DNA of 64,000 nucleotides from Roseovarius sp. Its GTDB lineage: Bacteria; Pseudomonadota; Alphaproteobacteria; Rhodobacterales; Rhodobacteraceae. Shown here one piece after another: positions 17,919 to 26,070 of this stretch; within the stretch, counting starts at the first letter, position 1; every line of letters begins with the position of its first letter. The translations under genes and the position numbers were made by a program. The notes under the pieces were generated by a model. The model was given only the letters and a program-made list of their open reading frames with translations, was not told where the DNA came from and did not search any database. The stretch spans positions 124,001 to 188,000 of the forward strand of contig NZ_JAUCYU010000004.1 of NCBI RefSeq assembly GCF_030373445.1, in the 5' to 3' direction.

Positions 17919-19004
17919 TTACGTGCCCGACTTGACCTTGGTCCAGAGGCGGGTGACGACCCGCTGCACCTTCGCCGGGTAGGGCGTGGTGGTGTAGAGG
18001 TTCTGCAGCGTTTCCTCGTCGGGGTAGATCGCCGGATCTTCGATCACGTCCTCGACAAGGTGCTCCTGCGAGGCCTTGTTGCCGTTGGCGTAGTAGACGT
18101 AGTTCGACGCCGCGGCGATGTTCTCGGGATCCATGATGAAGTTGAGGAAGGTGTGGGCGCCCTCGGGGTTGGGGGCGTCGACCGGGATGGCCATCTGGTC
18201 GAACCACATCAGCGCGCCTTCCTTTGGCGCGTTATAGGCGATGGTGACGCCATTGTCGGCCTCGTCGGCGCGGTCGCGCGCCTGGAGGATGTCGCCGGAC
18301 CAGCCGAAGGCGACGCAGATGTCACCGTTGGCGAGCGCGTTGATGTATTCGGAGCTGTGGAACTTGAGGATATGCGGGCGGACCGCTTCCAGCACCGGCT
18401 CGACCTTGGCGATCACGTCGGGATCGTGGCTGTCGGGGTCTTCGCCGATATAGGCGAGCGCCGCGGGGATCAGCTCGGTCGGGGCGTCGAGGAAATGGAC
18501 GCCGCAGGAGGCCAGCTTTTCCATGTTGGCGGGGTCGAAGATCAGGTCGAGCGAGCCCATCGGGGCGTCTTCGCCCAGCACTTCCTTGACCTTGTCGACA
18601 TTCACGCCGAGGCCCGTGGTGCCCCACATGTAGTTGATCGAGTATTCCCCGCCCGGGTCATAGGCGTCGGTGCGTTCCTGGATCGTGTCCCACATGTGCT
18701 CGAGGTTGGGGAGTTGTTCCTTGTCGAGCTTCTGGAAGGCGCCGGCCATGATCTGGCGCTGCAGGAAGGTGCCGGAGGGGACGACGACGTCGTAGCCCGA
18801 GCCGCCGGCGAGCATCTTGGTTTCGAGTACCTCGTTCGAATCGAAGACGTCGTAGACGAGGTCGAGGCCTGTTTCCTCCTCGAACTTGGTGAGCAAGTCC
18901 TCGTCGATATAGTCGGACCAGTTGTAGACGCGTACCTCCTGGGCGGAGGCGGCGACCGTGCCCAGTGCAAGCGTGGCGGCGGTCGTCAGTATCAGCGATC
19001 TCAT
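17919..19004 (-). CDS. potF: Polyamine ABC transporter substrate-binding protein (PotF-like)
   Basis: The product is 361 residues with a signal peptide (1-21, cleavage after ASA). The mature protein begins QEVRVYNWSDYIDEDLL, the hallmark of PotD/PotF polyamine-binding proteins, and contains YDVVVPSGTFLQRQ and AFGWSGDILQARDRA. It binds putrescine or a related polyamine in the periplasm and delivers it to PotGHI. It is the first gene of the leftward operon and is divergent from the GntR regulator across 146 bases that hold the TTTGATCAAA palindrome. Confidence 0.94.
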   Translation of the reverse strand: MRSLILTTAATLALGTVAASAQEVRVYNWSDYIDEDLLTKFEEETGLDLVYDVFDSNEVLETKMLAGGSGYDVVVPSGTFLQRQIMAGAFQKLDKEQLPNLEHMWDTIQERTDAYDPGGEYSINYMWGTTGLGVNVDKVKEVLGEDAPMGSLDLIFDPANMEKLASCGVHFLDAPTELIPAALAYIGEDPDSHDPDVIAKVEPVLEAVRPHILKFHSSEYINALANGDICVAFGWSGDILQARDRADEADNGVTIAYNAPKEGALMWFDQMAIPVDAPNPEGAHTFLNFIMDPENIAAASNYVYYANGNKASQEHLVEDVIEDPAIYPDEETLQNLYTTTPYPAKVQRVVTRLWTKVKSGT

Positions 19005-19060
19005 GTCATTCTCCCGTTGGATCGGCGTTGGATCGGCATCGTGTCATGCCTTGCTGCGGA

Positions 19061-19070
19061 TTTGATCAAA
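19061..19070. promoter_or_regulatory. TTTGATCAAA palindrome, potF/gntR divergent region
   Basis: A perfect 10-bp palindrome in an A/T-rich part of the potF-gntR intergenic region, 57 bases upstream of potF and 81 bases upstream of the GntR gene. The same or a nearly identical sequence precedes three other amine-metabolism genes (19878, 30494, 62390). A shared operator is proposed. The cognate protein is not known, and the adjacent GntR regulator is one candidate. Confidence 0.6.
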
Positions 19071-19150
19071 ATTTTCCGGGCATGGCAATATAGTAATGTT
19101 TCCACCTTGCCGTTAAACTCGCAAGAACACTCGGGAGGTGGCGGAGAGAG

Positions 19151-19858
19151 ATGAACCAACGGATGACGATCGCGGCACAGAAAATGGGCAAACCGGGGGA
19201 GGAGCCCGGGCGGCTGCCGGCGCATGAGCTGATTTACCGGCAGTTGCGCGCGATGGTGCTGTTCGGGGACCTTGCGCCGGGGCAGCCGGTGACCATCCAG
19301 GGGCTGACCGATCGGATGGGCGCGGGCATGACGCCGGTGCGCGAGGCGATCCGCCGGCTGATCGCGGAAGGGGCGCTGGAGTTCCAGGGCAACAGGCGGG
19401 TTTCGGTGCCACAACTGACAGCGAATCATGTCAGCGAGTTAATCGTTGCGCGCCAGTGGCTTGACCCCTACCTGACCCAATGTGCGACCGAGCGGGCGAG
19501 CGCGGATGACCTTGACCGGCTGGCAGATCTGGATGCCGAGCTTGACCGGGCGATCGAGACCGGGGACCTGCGGATCTACCTCGAGCGGAACTATTCCTTT
19601 CACAAGGCGATCTATGACCTGGCCGACCAGCCGATCCTGGCGAACATGGCCGACGGGCTGTGGCTTCGGTTCGGGCCGTCGCTTCGAGTGGTGTGCGGGC
19701 GGATGGGGACGCAGAACCTGCCCGACAAGCACAAGGAGGTGCTCGACGCGATGCGGGCGGGTGACGGCGAGCGCGCGGCGCAGGCGATTTGCGAGGACGT
19801 GGTGCAGGGGATGGAGCAGGTGCGGCTTTCCTTCGGCAAACCGGGGCCTGCGACCTGA
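19151..19858 (+). CDS. GntR-family regulator, FCD subfamily
   Basis: The product is 235 residues: an N-terminal winged helix-turn-helix (about 25-85, with the TPVREAIRRLIAEGALEF recognition segment) and an all-helical FCD ligand-binding domain (about 95-225). FCD regulators usually sense carboxylates or amino-acid breakdown products through bound metal. It is divergent from potF and lies 90 bases before a class-III aminotransferase, so it probably controls one or both. The start is the ATG at 19151, preceded by GGAGGTGGCGGAGAG. Confidence 0.9.
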   Translation: MNQRMTIAAQKMGKPGEEPGRLPAHELIYRQLRAMVLFGDLAPGQPVTIQGLTDRMGAGMTPVREAIRRLIAEGALEFQGNRRVSVPQLTANHVSELIVARQWLDPYLTQCATERASADDLDRLADLDAELDRAIETGDLRIYLERNYSFHKAIYDLADQPILANMADGLWLRFGPSLRVVCGRMGTQNLPDKHKEVLDAMRAGDGERAAQAICEDVVQGMEQVRLSFGKPGPAT

Positions 19859-19877
19859 TTCGATTGACATTGATTAA

Positions 19878-19887
19878 TTTGATCATA
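19878..19887. promoter_or_regulatory. TTTGATCATA site before the aminotransferase
   Basis: TTTGATCATA lies 62 bases upstream of the aminotransferase start at 19949, in the 90-base gap after the GntR gene. It is identical, base for base, to the site at 62390-62399 before the other pyruvate-type transaminase. It differs from the palindromes at 19061 and 30494 at one position. Confidence 0.6.
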
Positions 19888-19948
19888 TTCTGGGCTTGAC
19901 CGCGGCAGAGGCCGCATTCACGTGATTCCTGCCAGAAGAGGTTTTGCC

Positions 19949-21346
19949 ATGACGATGATCACCAATCACATGCCCACGGCTGAACTGCAGGCGCTCGACG
20001 CGGCGCACCACCTGCATCCGTTCACCCACGGGAACGACCTGAACAAGAAGGGCGTGCGGGTGATCACCCGCGCCAAGGGCGTGACGCTGACCGACAGCGA
20101 CGGCAACGAGATGCTGGACGCGATGGCGGGGCTGTGGTGCGTGAACCTCGGGTACGGCCGCGACGAGCTGGCCGAGGCGGCGGCGCGGCAGATGAAGGAG
20201 CTGCCCTATTACAACACCTTCTTCCAGACGACCCACGTGCCGGCCATCGCGCTGGCCGAGAAGATCGCGGCGCTGTCGCCCTATGACCTGAACCACACGT
20301 TTTTTGCCAGCTCGGGGTCGGAGGCGAACGACACCAATATCCGCCTTGTGCGCACCTATTGGGCCGAGAAGGGACAGCCGGAGCGGAAGATCATCATTTC
20401 GCGGAAGAATGCCTATCACGGGTCGAGCATGGGCAGCGCCAGCCTTGGCGGCATGGTGCCGATGCATGAACAGGGCGACCTGCCGATCGAGAATATCCAC
20501 CACATCAACCAGCCGCACTGGTACGCCGAGGGCGGTGACATGGACCCCGAGGAATTCGGGCTGATGCGGGCGCGCGAGCTGGAAGAGAAGATCGAGGAAC
20601 TGGGGCCGGAGAAGGTGGCCGCGTTCATCGGCGAGCCGATCCAGGGTGCGGGGGGCGTGATCATCCCGCCGAAGAGCTACTGGCCCGAGATCCAGCGGAT
20701 CTGTGACAAGTACGGCATCCTGCTGATCGCCGACGAGGTGATTTGCGGGTTCGGGCGGACGGGCGACTGGTTCGCCTGCGAGAGCTTCGGCATCCGGCCG
20801 CACATCATGACCATCGCCAAGGGCCTGAGCTCGGGCTATGCGCCGATTGGCGGGTCGGTCGTGTGTGACGAGGTGGCGGAGGTGCTGAACAATTGCGAGT
20901 TCGCGCACGGCTATACCTATTCGGGGCATCCCGTGGCCTGTGCCGTGGCGCTGGAGAATCTGCGGCTCCTGGACGAGGAAGGGATCGTCGAACGGGCCGG
21001 GAAGGAGACCGCGCCTTACCTGAAAGGTAAATGGGAGGCTCTGGCCGATCACCCGCTGGTGGGCGAGGCGAAGATCCAGGGCCTGATGGGCTCGATCGCA
21101 CTGACGCCGCACAAGGAGAGCCGCGCGGCCTTTGCCGCCGACAAGGGGACGGCCGGGCTGATCTGCCGCGAGCATTGTTTTGCCAACGGTCTGGTGATGC
21201 GCCACGTGGGCGACCGGATGGTGATTTCGCCGCCGCTGGTGATCACGAAAGAAGAAGTCGACATGCTGGCCGAGCGGGCGTGGAAGGCGCTCGACCTGGC
21301 GCATAAGCAGCTTCAGGATGAAGGGCTTATGAAGGCGGCGAGCTGA
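19949..21346 (+). CDS. Class-III aminotransferase (putrescine/omega-amine:pyruvate type)
   Basis: The product is 465 residues, PLP fold type I. It has the SSGSEANDTNIRLVR cofactor loop (121-135), AYHGSSMGSASLGG, IADEVICGFGRTG (260-272) and TIAKGLSSGYAP with PLP lysine Lys291. The FFQTTH segment is typical of SpuC-like putrescine or omega-amino acid:pyruvate transaminases. The setting beside the potFGHI operon and GntR regulator supports deamination of imported polyamine. I chose the ATG at 19949; a start at 19922 would add nine residues. A strong terminator follows. Confidence 0.88.
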   Translation: MTMITNHMPTAELQALDAAHHLHPFTHGNDLNKKGVRVITRAKGVTLTDSDGNEMLDAMAGLWCVNLGYGRDELAEAAARQMKELPYYNTFFQTTHVPAIALAEKIAALSPYDLNHTFFASSGSEANDTNIRLVRTYWAEKGQPERKIIISRKNAYHGSSMGSASLGGMVPMHEQGDLPIENIHHINQPHWYAEGGDMDPEEFGLMRARELEEKIEELGPEKVAAFIGEPIQGAGGVIIPPKSYWPEIQRICDKYGILLIADEVICGFGRTGDWFACESFGIRPHIMTIAKGLSSGYAPIGGSVVCDEVAEVLNNCEFAHGYTYSGHPVACAVALENLRLLDEEGIVERAGKETAPYLKGKWEALADHPLVGEAKIQGLMGSIALTPHKESRAAFAADKGTAGLICREHCFANGLVMRHVGDRMVISPPLVITKEEVDMLAERAWKALDLAHKQLQDEGLMKAAS

Positions 21347-21383
21347 GGCTTGTTGGGCCGGGACAGGGTCTAGAAAAGGAAAA

Positions 21384-21407
21384 GGCAGCCGGGTTGGCTG
21401 CCTTTTT
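21384..21407 (+). terminator. Rho-independent terminator after the aminotransferase
   Basis: GGCAGCC-GGGTT-GGCTGCC followed by TTTTT (21403-21407), 37 bases after the aminotransferase stop. The stem extends by A-T pairs at its base. This is a textbook intrinsic terminator. Confidence 0.88.
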
Positions 21408-21423
21408 GGTTATAGACCGGTCG

Positions 21424-21450
21424 TGCCGGGCTGAAGCCCGGCCTACGGGG
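21424..21450. repeat. Dispersed GCCGGGCTGAAGCCCGGC repeat, copy 1
   Basis: A 7-bp stem (GCCGGGC/GCCCGGC) with TGAA loop followed by CTACGGG, upstream of parD. The same 26 bases occur at 27350-27375 between asnC and the SSADH gene. It is a small dispersed palindromic element, REP-like in size. Its function is unknown. Confidence 0.7.
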
Positions 21451-21489
21451 CTTGAGCGCAGCATGGTCCCCCATCGCTGCCGGCCATCC

Positions 21490-21518
21490 TTGACAAAATT
21501 TGCCATACTGCGCATCTT
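21490..21518 (+). promoter_or_regulatory. parD: Candidate sigma-70 promoter of parDE
   Basis: TTGACA (21490-21495), a 17-base spacer, then CATCTT (21513-21518). Transcription would begin close to the first ATG of parD (21525), so the mRNA would be leaderless or nearly so. Alternatively translation starts at the second ATG (21534). Confidence 0.5.
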
Positions 21519-21524
21519 TTCGTC

Positions 21525-21770
21525 ATGGCCACGATGAACATTTCCCTGCCTGACGACATGCGCTCTGCGGTGGACAAGCAGACCGAGGCGCGGGGTTACG
21601 GCACGTCGAGCGAGTATGTTCGCGATCTGATCCGACGTGACCTTGATCGGCAGGCGCTGCGCGCCCTGCTCGATGAGGGGCGGCGAAGCGCGCAGGACGA
21701 GCCGATCACGGAAAAGACCTTCGATGCGCTCAGGGACAGGGCGGCCCGGGCGGCAGGTCAAGACGGGTGA
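21525..21770 (+). CDS. parD: ParD-type antitoxin
   Basis: The product is 81 residues. The N-terminal ribbon-helix-helix (MNISLPDDMRSAVDKQ and SSEYVRDLIRRDL) binds operator DNA, and the C-terminal tail wraps the toxin. It is the first gene of a type II toxin-antitoxin pair, and the toxin gene overlaps its stop by 4 bases (GTGA). ParD usually represses its own promoter together with ParE. The ATG at 21534 is an alternative start that would give the standard MNISLPDD beginning. Confidence 0.9.
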   Translation: MATMNISLPDDMRSAVDKQTEARGYGTSSEYVRDLIRRDLDRQALRALLDEGRRSAQDEPITEKTFDALRDRAARAAGQDG

Positions 21771-22102
21771 CGCAGGCCGCAAGGCCTGTCGTGCCACGGC
21801 GGGCCGCCAGCAGGGATGTCGAAGAGGCTGTCGATTATCTTGCCCGCGAGGCGGGGTTGGAGGCGGCGCTTCGGTTCATCGATGCCTTCGAGGCGGCATG
21901 CGAGCATATTTCCACCCACCCCGCGTCTGGATCGCCTCGGTTTGGATGGGAACTGGACCGGCCCGGGCTTAGGGTTTGGCCGGTGAAGGGATTCGGCTAT
22001 CTCGCGTTCTACTGCGAGGACGAGGATTTCATCGATCTCTGGCGCGTACTGCATGGCGCGCGGGATATCCCCGCCTCGTTGCGGGGTGATCTCGGCGAGT
22101 GA
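21767..22102 (+). CDS. parE: ParE/RelE-superfamily toxin
   Basis: The product is 111 residues, starting at a GTG that overlaps parD. It has the family pattern SRDVEEAVDYLAREAGLEAA near the N-terminus, PRFGWELDRPGLRVWPVKGF in the middle and FIDLWRVLHGARDIPASL at the end, which is the usual ParE C-terminal strand. ParE toxins poison DNA gyrase, and some relatives cleave mRNA. It is complete and looks functional, with a bidirectional terminator directly after it. Confidence 0.9.
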   Translation: MTQAARPVVPRRAASRDVEEAVDYLAREAGLEAALRFIDAFEAACEHISTHPASGSPRFGWELDRPGLRVWPVKGFGYLAFYCEDEDFIDLWRVLHGARDIPASLRGDLGE

Positions 22103-22109
22103 GGAAAAA

Positions 22110-22131
22110 GGCGGCCGGATGGCCGCCCTTT
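22110..22131. terminator. Bidirectional terminator between parE and doeA
   Basis: GGCGGCC-GGAT-GGCCGCC (22110-22127) is flanked by AAAAA on the left and CTTT on the right. On the minus strand it gives a good stem followed by UUUUU, so it is strongest for the leftward doeA transcript. It may also stop parDE. Confidence 0.8.
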
Positions 22132-22154
22132 CGTGTGCAGGCCGCGTGGGCGGG

Positions 22155-23339
22155 TCAGTCCTTGATGAAGAGCTTGCGGGGCATGTCGCAGAGGGTTTCG
22201 GCCTCGCCCGTTTCGGTGATGAGGATGGTTTCGGTCGTCTCGAGCCCCCAGGTTTCGAGCCAGAGGGCGGGCATGAAGTGGAAGGTCATGCCGGGTTCGA
22301 GCACGGTTTCATCCTCGGAGCGGATCGAGGCGGTGCGTTCGCCCCAGTCGGGCGGGTAGCTGAGGCCGATGGGATAGCCGCAGCGCCCCTCGCGGTGGAT
22401 GCCGTGTTTCTGCAGCACCCCGATGAAGGCGTTGGCAATGTCGCAGGCGCGGTTTCCGGGGCGGGCGGCGGCGAGACCGGCCTCGATGCCTTCGAGCTGG
22501 GCCTTCTCGGCGGCCAGCACTTCTTTCGGAGGCTTGCCGAGATAGACGGTTCGGCAGAGCGGGGCGTGGTAGCGGCGGTAGCAGCCGGAGAGTTCGAAGA
22601 AGGTCGCCTCGCCCTTGCGCATCTCGTCGCCGTTCCAGGTGAGGTGTGCGGCGGTGGCGTCGAGGCCGGAAGGGGTGAGCGGCACGATGGCCGGGTAATC
22701 GCCCCAGATGTCATCGACGCCGGCGATGCCGGCGCGCATGATCTCGGCCACCAGCTCGTTTTTCTTCAGGCCGGGTTCGGCCTTGTCGATGGCGGTTTGC
22801 ACGACCTTCTCGGAGATCTTCGCGGCCTTGCGGATGAAGGCGATCTCCTCTTCCGACTTGATCAGACGCTGCCAGTTCACCAGCGCGGTGGCGTCGACGA
22901 AGGTGGCGTCGGGCAACATTTCGGTGAGAACCTCGTGCGCCTTGGCGGAGTAATAGTAGTTCTCCATCTCGACGCCGATGCGGACGGAGCCAAGGCCCAG
23001 CGCGTAGATGCGGCCGGCGAGATCCTGCATCGCGTGGCGCTCGGTCGATTGCACGAAATGGTCGCCGTAGCCGAGGATCTGCTCCTCGGCCATCCAGCAG
23101 GTGCGGCGGGCGCCGAAGGAATCCATGCGCCGGCCCCACCAGATGGGATCCCCCTCCATCGGGACCATGACGCCCTGGTGCACGTAGAAGGACCAGCCAT
23201 CGTAGGCCGTCAGCCAGTTCTGGTTCGAGGGGTCGGTGACGAAGAGCAGGTCGATGCCCGCCGCCTCCATCGCCGTGCGGGTCAGGTCGAGCCGCCGGTC
23301 GAACTCGGCCTGGGTGAAGGGAAGGTCTTTCTGGAGCAT
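22155..23339 (-). CDS. doeA: Ectoine hydrolase DoeA/EutD (M24 family)
   Basis: The product is 394 residues with a creatinase-like N-terminal domain and an M24 pita-bread C-terminal domain. The segments NWLTAYDGWSFYVHQGV (46-62) and PIWWGRRMDSFGARRTCW are, from memory, characteristic of ectoine hydrolases, which open the ectoine ring to N-acetyl-diaminobutyrate isomers. It is divergent from eutB, with 166 bases between the starts. The usual deacetylase partner DoeB/EutE is not in this window. Another cyclic amidine or amide substrate is possible, but the eutB-eutC context favours ectoine or hydroxyectoine. Confidence 0.88.
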   Translation of the reverse strand: MLQKDLPFTQAEFDRRLDLTRTAMEAAGIDLLFVTDPSNQNWLTAYDGWSFYVHQGVMVPMEGDPIWWGRRMDSFGARRTCWMAEEQILGYGDHFVQSTERHAMQDLAGRIYALGLGSVRIGVEMENYYYSAKAHEVLTEMLPDATFVDATALVNWQRLIKSEEEIAFIRKAAKISEKVVQTAIDKAEPGLKKNELVAEIMRAGIAGVDDIWGDYPAIVPLTPSGLDATAAHLTWNGDEMRKGEATFFELSGCYRRYHAPLCRTVYLGKPPKEVLAAEKAQLEGIEAGLAAARPGNRACDIANAFIGVLQKHGIHREGRCGYPIGLSYPPDWGERTASIRSEDETVLEPGMTFHFMPALWLETWGLETTETILITETGEAETLCDMPRKLFIKD

Positions 23340-23505
23340 GGGTTATCCTGAATTGGGGGTCGTTTCCGGGGTACCGTGGGGGGCAATGCCTTGTCCTGCC
23401 CCAAGAAACCCGCCGCCGGATGTCGTTTTTGAACCTCCGGACGGGGGCGGAGTTGACGTAGGCAGGACCGGGGGCAAGAGTGCCCTGAAGACGAGGGAGT
23501 GAACC

Positions 23506-24513
23506 ATGACGCCGACCTTGGCCGATATCCATGCCGCCGCGCAAGTCTTGCGGGGGGTGGCCGATGGCACGCCTTTGGTGCCGTCGCCGTTCATGACCGA
23601 GGCCGGGGGGCAGGACTTCCTGCTGAAGCTGGAGAACATGCAGCCGATTGGCGCCTTCAAGTTGCGGGGGGCGTTCAATGCGGTCGCGAACGTGATGGAT
23701 GCGCCGGGCGTGACGTGCTGTTCGACGGGCAATCACGGGCGCGGGGTGGCGTTCGCGGCAAGGAAAAAAGGGATGCGGGCGGTGATCTGCATGTCTGAGC
23801 TGGTGCCGCAGGCGAAGGTTGATGGCATCCGGGCGCTGGGCGCGGAGGTGCGGATTGCCGGGCGGAGCCAGGATGATGCGCTGGCGGAGTCGCTGCGGCT
23901 GGTCGAGGAGGAGGGGTTGGTGGAAATCTCGCCCTTCGATGACCCGGCGGTGATTGCCGGGCAGGGGACGATCGGGCTGGAGATGATGGCGAAACGGCCC
24001 GATTTAGAGACGATTCTGGTGCCTTTGTCGGGTGGCGGGCTGGCCGCCGGGGTGGCCTTGGCGGCGAAGGCGATCAAGCCGCATATCCGGGTGGTGGGGA
24101 TCACCATGGACCGGGGCGCGGCGATGTATGAAAGCATCAGGGCCGGGCGGCCGGTGGAGGTCGAGGAAGTGGCCTCGCTGGCAGATAGCCTGGGCGGGGG
24201 AATCGGGATGGCGAACAAGCTGTCGTTCCCGATGTGCCGGGATCTGCTGGATGAGGTGGTTCTGGTGAGCGAGGACGAGATCTATCACGCGATGCAGGTG
24301 CTGTATTACGAGGACCGGATCGTGGCGGAGGGGGCTTGCGTGGTCGGTATGGCGGCGGTCTTGACCGGGAAGGTGACGCTGAGCGGGCCGACGGCGACGA
24401 TCGTGACGGGGCGGAACCTCGATATGGAGATGTTCACGCGAATCATGACGGGGCAGGATGTGCAACTGGGTGACGTGACGGTTGCGGGCAAGCCCTATCG
24501 GAGGGCGGCATGA
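23506..24513 (+). CDS. eutB: EutB-like hydroxyectoine-utilization dehydratase
   Basis: The product is a 335-residue fold-II PLP enzyme of the threonine/serine dehydratase family. PIGAFKLRGAF at 48-58 carries PLP lysine Lys52. STGNHGRGVAFAARK is the phosphate-loop region, and VPLSGGGLAAGVALA is the glycine-rich loop. EutB proteins are proposed to act on the hydroxylated intermediate of hydroxyectoine breakdown. It leads a tight rightward operon; the next gene overlaps its stop by 4 bases. It is best distinguished from ordinary threonine dehydratase by its neighbours doeA and eutC. Confidence 0.85.
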   Translation: MTPTLADIHAAAQVLRGVADGTPLVPSPFMTEAGGQDFLLKLENMQPIGAFKLRGAFNAVANVMDAPGVTCCSTGNHGRGVAFAARKKGMRAVICMSELVPQAKVDGIRALGAEVRIAGRSQDDALAESLRLVEEEGLVEISPFDDPAVIAGQGTIGLEMMAKRPDLETILVPLSGGGLAAGVALAAKAIKPHIRVVGITMDRGAAMYESIRAGRPVEVEEVASLADSLGGGIGMANKLSFPMCRDLLDEVVLVSEDEIYHAMQVLYYEDRIVAEGACVVGMAAVLTGKVTLSGPTATIVTGRNLDMEMFTRIMTGQDVQLGDVTVAGKPYRRAA

Positions 24514-25088
24514 GCAAGATTGTCTGTCTGTTGGGGAGCCCGAGGCCGGGCGGGAACAGTGACCAGCTTGCGTCGCGGTTCTGCGAGGTGGCGGCGAAGC
24601 AGGGGGCGGAGATCGTGACCCATGCGCTGCGCGGGTTGCAGTATTCGGGCTATGTGGGTGATGGCAGCGCCGGGCTCGACGGGCCGGAGGATGACCTGAC
24701 GCCGGTGCTGGAGGATGTGAAAGGCGCGGATGTGCTGGTGTTGGCGACGCCGATCTATTTCTGCAACATTACCGGGCAGATGAAGCTGGCGCTGGACCGG
24801 TTTTTCGGCCTGTTCAGACCCGATTACCTGACTAATCCGGAGCCGACGGAGTTCAAGCCCGGCATGGCGCTGGTGCTGGTGCAGGTGCAGGGCGAGGGGC
24901 CGGAATTGTACGGCGATCTGCTGGAGCAGTACGGGCCGGCGCTGAACCGGATCGGGTTCAAGCGGCGGGAGTTGATAAGGTCGTGCAACGTGCGGGCGGC
25001 GGGCGACGTGATGAGTGACACCGAGGCGCTGGAGCGTGCTGAAACGCTGGCCGGTGAGCTGGTGAAGGGAGAGAGTGATGGCGAATGA
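24510..25088 (+). CDS. Flavodoxin-like NAD(P)H-dependent oxidoreductase
   Basis: The product is 192 residues with a flavodoxin fold. The FMN phosphate loop GSPRPGGNSDQ lies at 9-19, and ATPIYFCNITGQMKLALDRF is the second FMN-binding loop typical of the NADPH-dependent FMN reductase/iron-sulfur flavoprotein family. The cluster-binding cysteines of true iron-sulfur flavoproteins are not evident. It is embedded by overlaps between eutB and eutC (4 bases and 11 bases), so it is probably part of the pathway. I do not know of this gene in the standard ectoine cluster, and its role is unassigned. Confidence 0.82.
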   Translation: MSKIVCLLGSPRPGGNSDQLASRFCEVAAKQGAEIVTHALRGLQYSGYVGDGSAGLDGPEDDLTPVLEDVKGADVLVLATPIYFCNITGQMKLALDRFFGLFRPDYLTNPEPTEFKPGMALVLVQVQGEGPELYGDLLEQYGPALNRIGFKRRELIRSCNVRAAGDVMSDTEALERAETLAGELVKGESDGE

Positions 25089-26070
25089 TATCCGGATCAT
25101 GACCGAGGCGGAGCTGCGCGAGGTCGTGGCGCTGGACCTCGAGACGGTCGACGTGATCGAGGCGGCGTTTGCCGCGCTGGCGGGGGGCGAGGTGGTGATG
25201 CCGCCGATCCTGTCGATGGATTTGCCGGCGGCGAATGGAGAGGTGGATGTGAAGACCGCCTATATCCCGGGTTTCGAGGGGTTCGCGATCAAGGTGAGCC
25301 CGGGGTTCTTCGACAATCCGAAGCTGGGGCTGCCGTCGCTGAACGGGCTGATGATCCTGTTCTCGGCGCAGACGGGGCTGGTGAAGGCCCTGTTCCTGGA
25401 CAATGGCTACCTGACGGATATCCGCACGGCTGCCGCTGGCGCCGTGGCGGCGCGTCACCTGGCGCCGGAGGTGGTGAAGACGGCCGGGGTGATCGGCACC
25501 GGGGTGCAGGCGAGGTTGCAGATGCAGGCGGCGCACCTGGTTCGGCCCTTCGAGCGGGTGATTGTCTGGGGGCGGGATGAGCAGAAAGCGGCGGAATGTG
25601 CGAAGGACCTGAAGAATTCGCTGGGCGTGGAGGCGGAAATCGTCTCTGATCCGGCGCAACTCGTGGCCGAAAGCCAGTTGGTTGTGACGACGACGCCGGC
25701 GAAGGAGCCGGTGCTGAAGGCCGAGTGGCTGCACCCCGGGCTGCATGTGACGGCGATGGGGTCGGACCAGGACGGGAAGAACGAGATCGAGGCGGCGGCG
25801 TTGGTGAAGGCGGATCTGTATGTCGCCGACCGGGGCAGCCAGACCGAGAAGGTGGGCGAGCTTCGCAGTGCGATCGCGGCGGGGCTTTGGACAGGAGGCA
25901 CGCCGGTGGAACTGGGCGATGTGATCACGAAGAAGAGTGAAGGGCGCAAGAGCGCCGAGGATATTACCATTGCCGACCTGACGGGCACCGGCGCGCAGGA
26001 TACGGCGATTGCCAGCCACGTTGCGGCCAAGCTGGCCGGTGGGGATGCCGGGACGGTGATAAAGTCATGA
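25078..26070 (+). CDS. eutC: EutC-like ornithine-cyclodeaminase/mu-crystallin family protein
   Basis: The product is 330 residues with an NAD-binding Rossmann core (GVIGTGVQARLQMQAAHLV from about residue 138) and the OCD-family segments DNGYLTDIRTAAAGAVAARH and HPGLHVTAMGSDQDGKNE. EutC belongs to the hydroxyectoine branch of ectoine catabolism with EutB. I chose the ATG at 25078, preceded by GAAGGGAGAGAG; a GTG three bases earlier adds one residue. It overlaps both neighbours, which implies coupled translation. Confidence 0.88.
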   Translation: MANDIRIMTEAELREVVALDLETVDVIEAAFAALAGGEVVMPPILSMDLPAANGEVDVKTAYIPGFEGFAIKVSPGFFDNPKLGLPSLNGLMILFSAQTGLVKALFLDNGYLTDIRTAAAGAVAARHLAPEVVKTAGVIGTGVQARLQMQAAHLVRPFERVIVWGRDEQKAAECAKDLKNSLGVEAEIVSDPAQLVAESQLVVTTTPAKEPVLKAEWLHPGLHVTAMGSDQDGKNEIEAAALVKADLYVADRGSQTEKVGELRSAIAAGLWTGGTPVELGDVITKKSEGRKSAEDITIADLTGTGAQDTAIASHVAAKLAGGDAGTVIKS

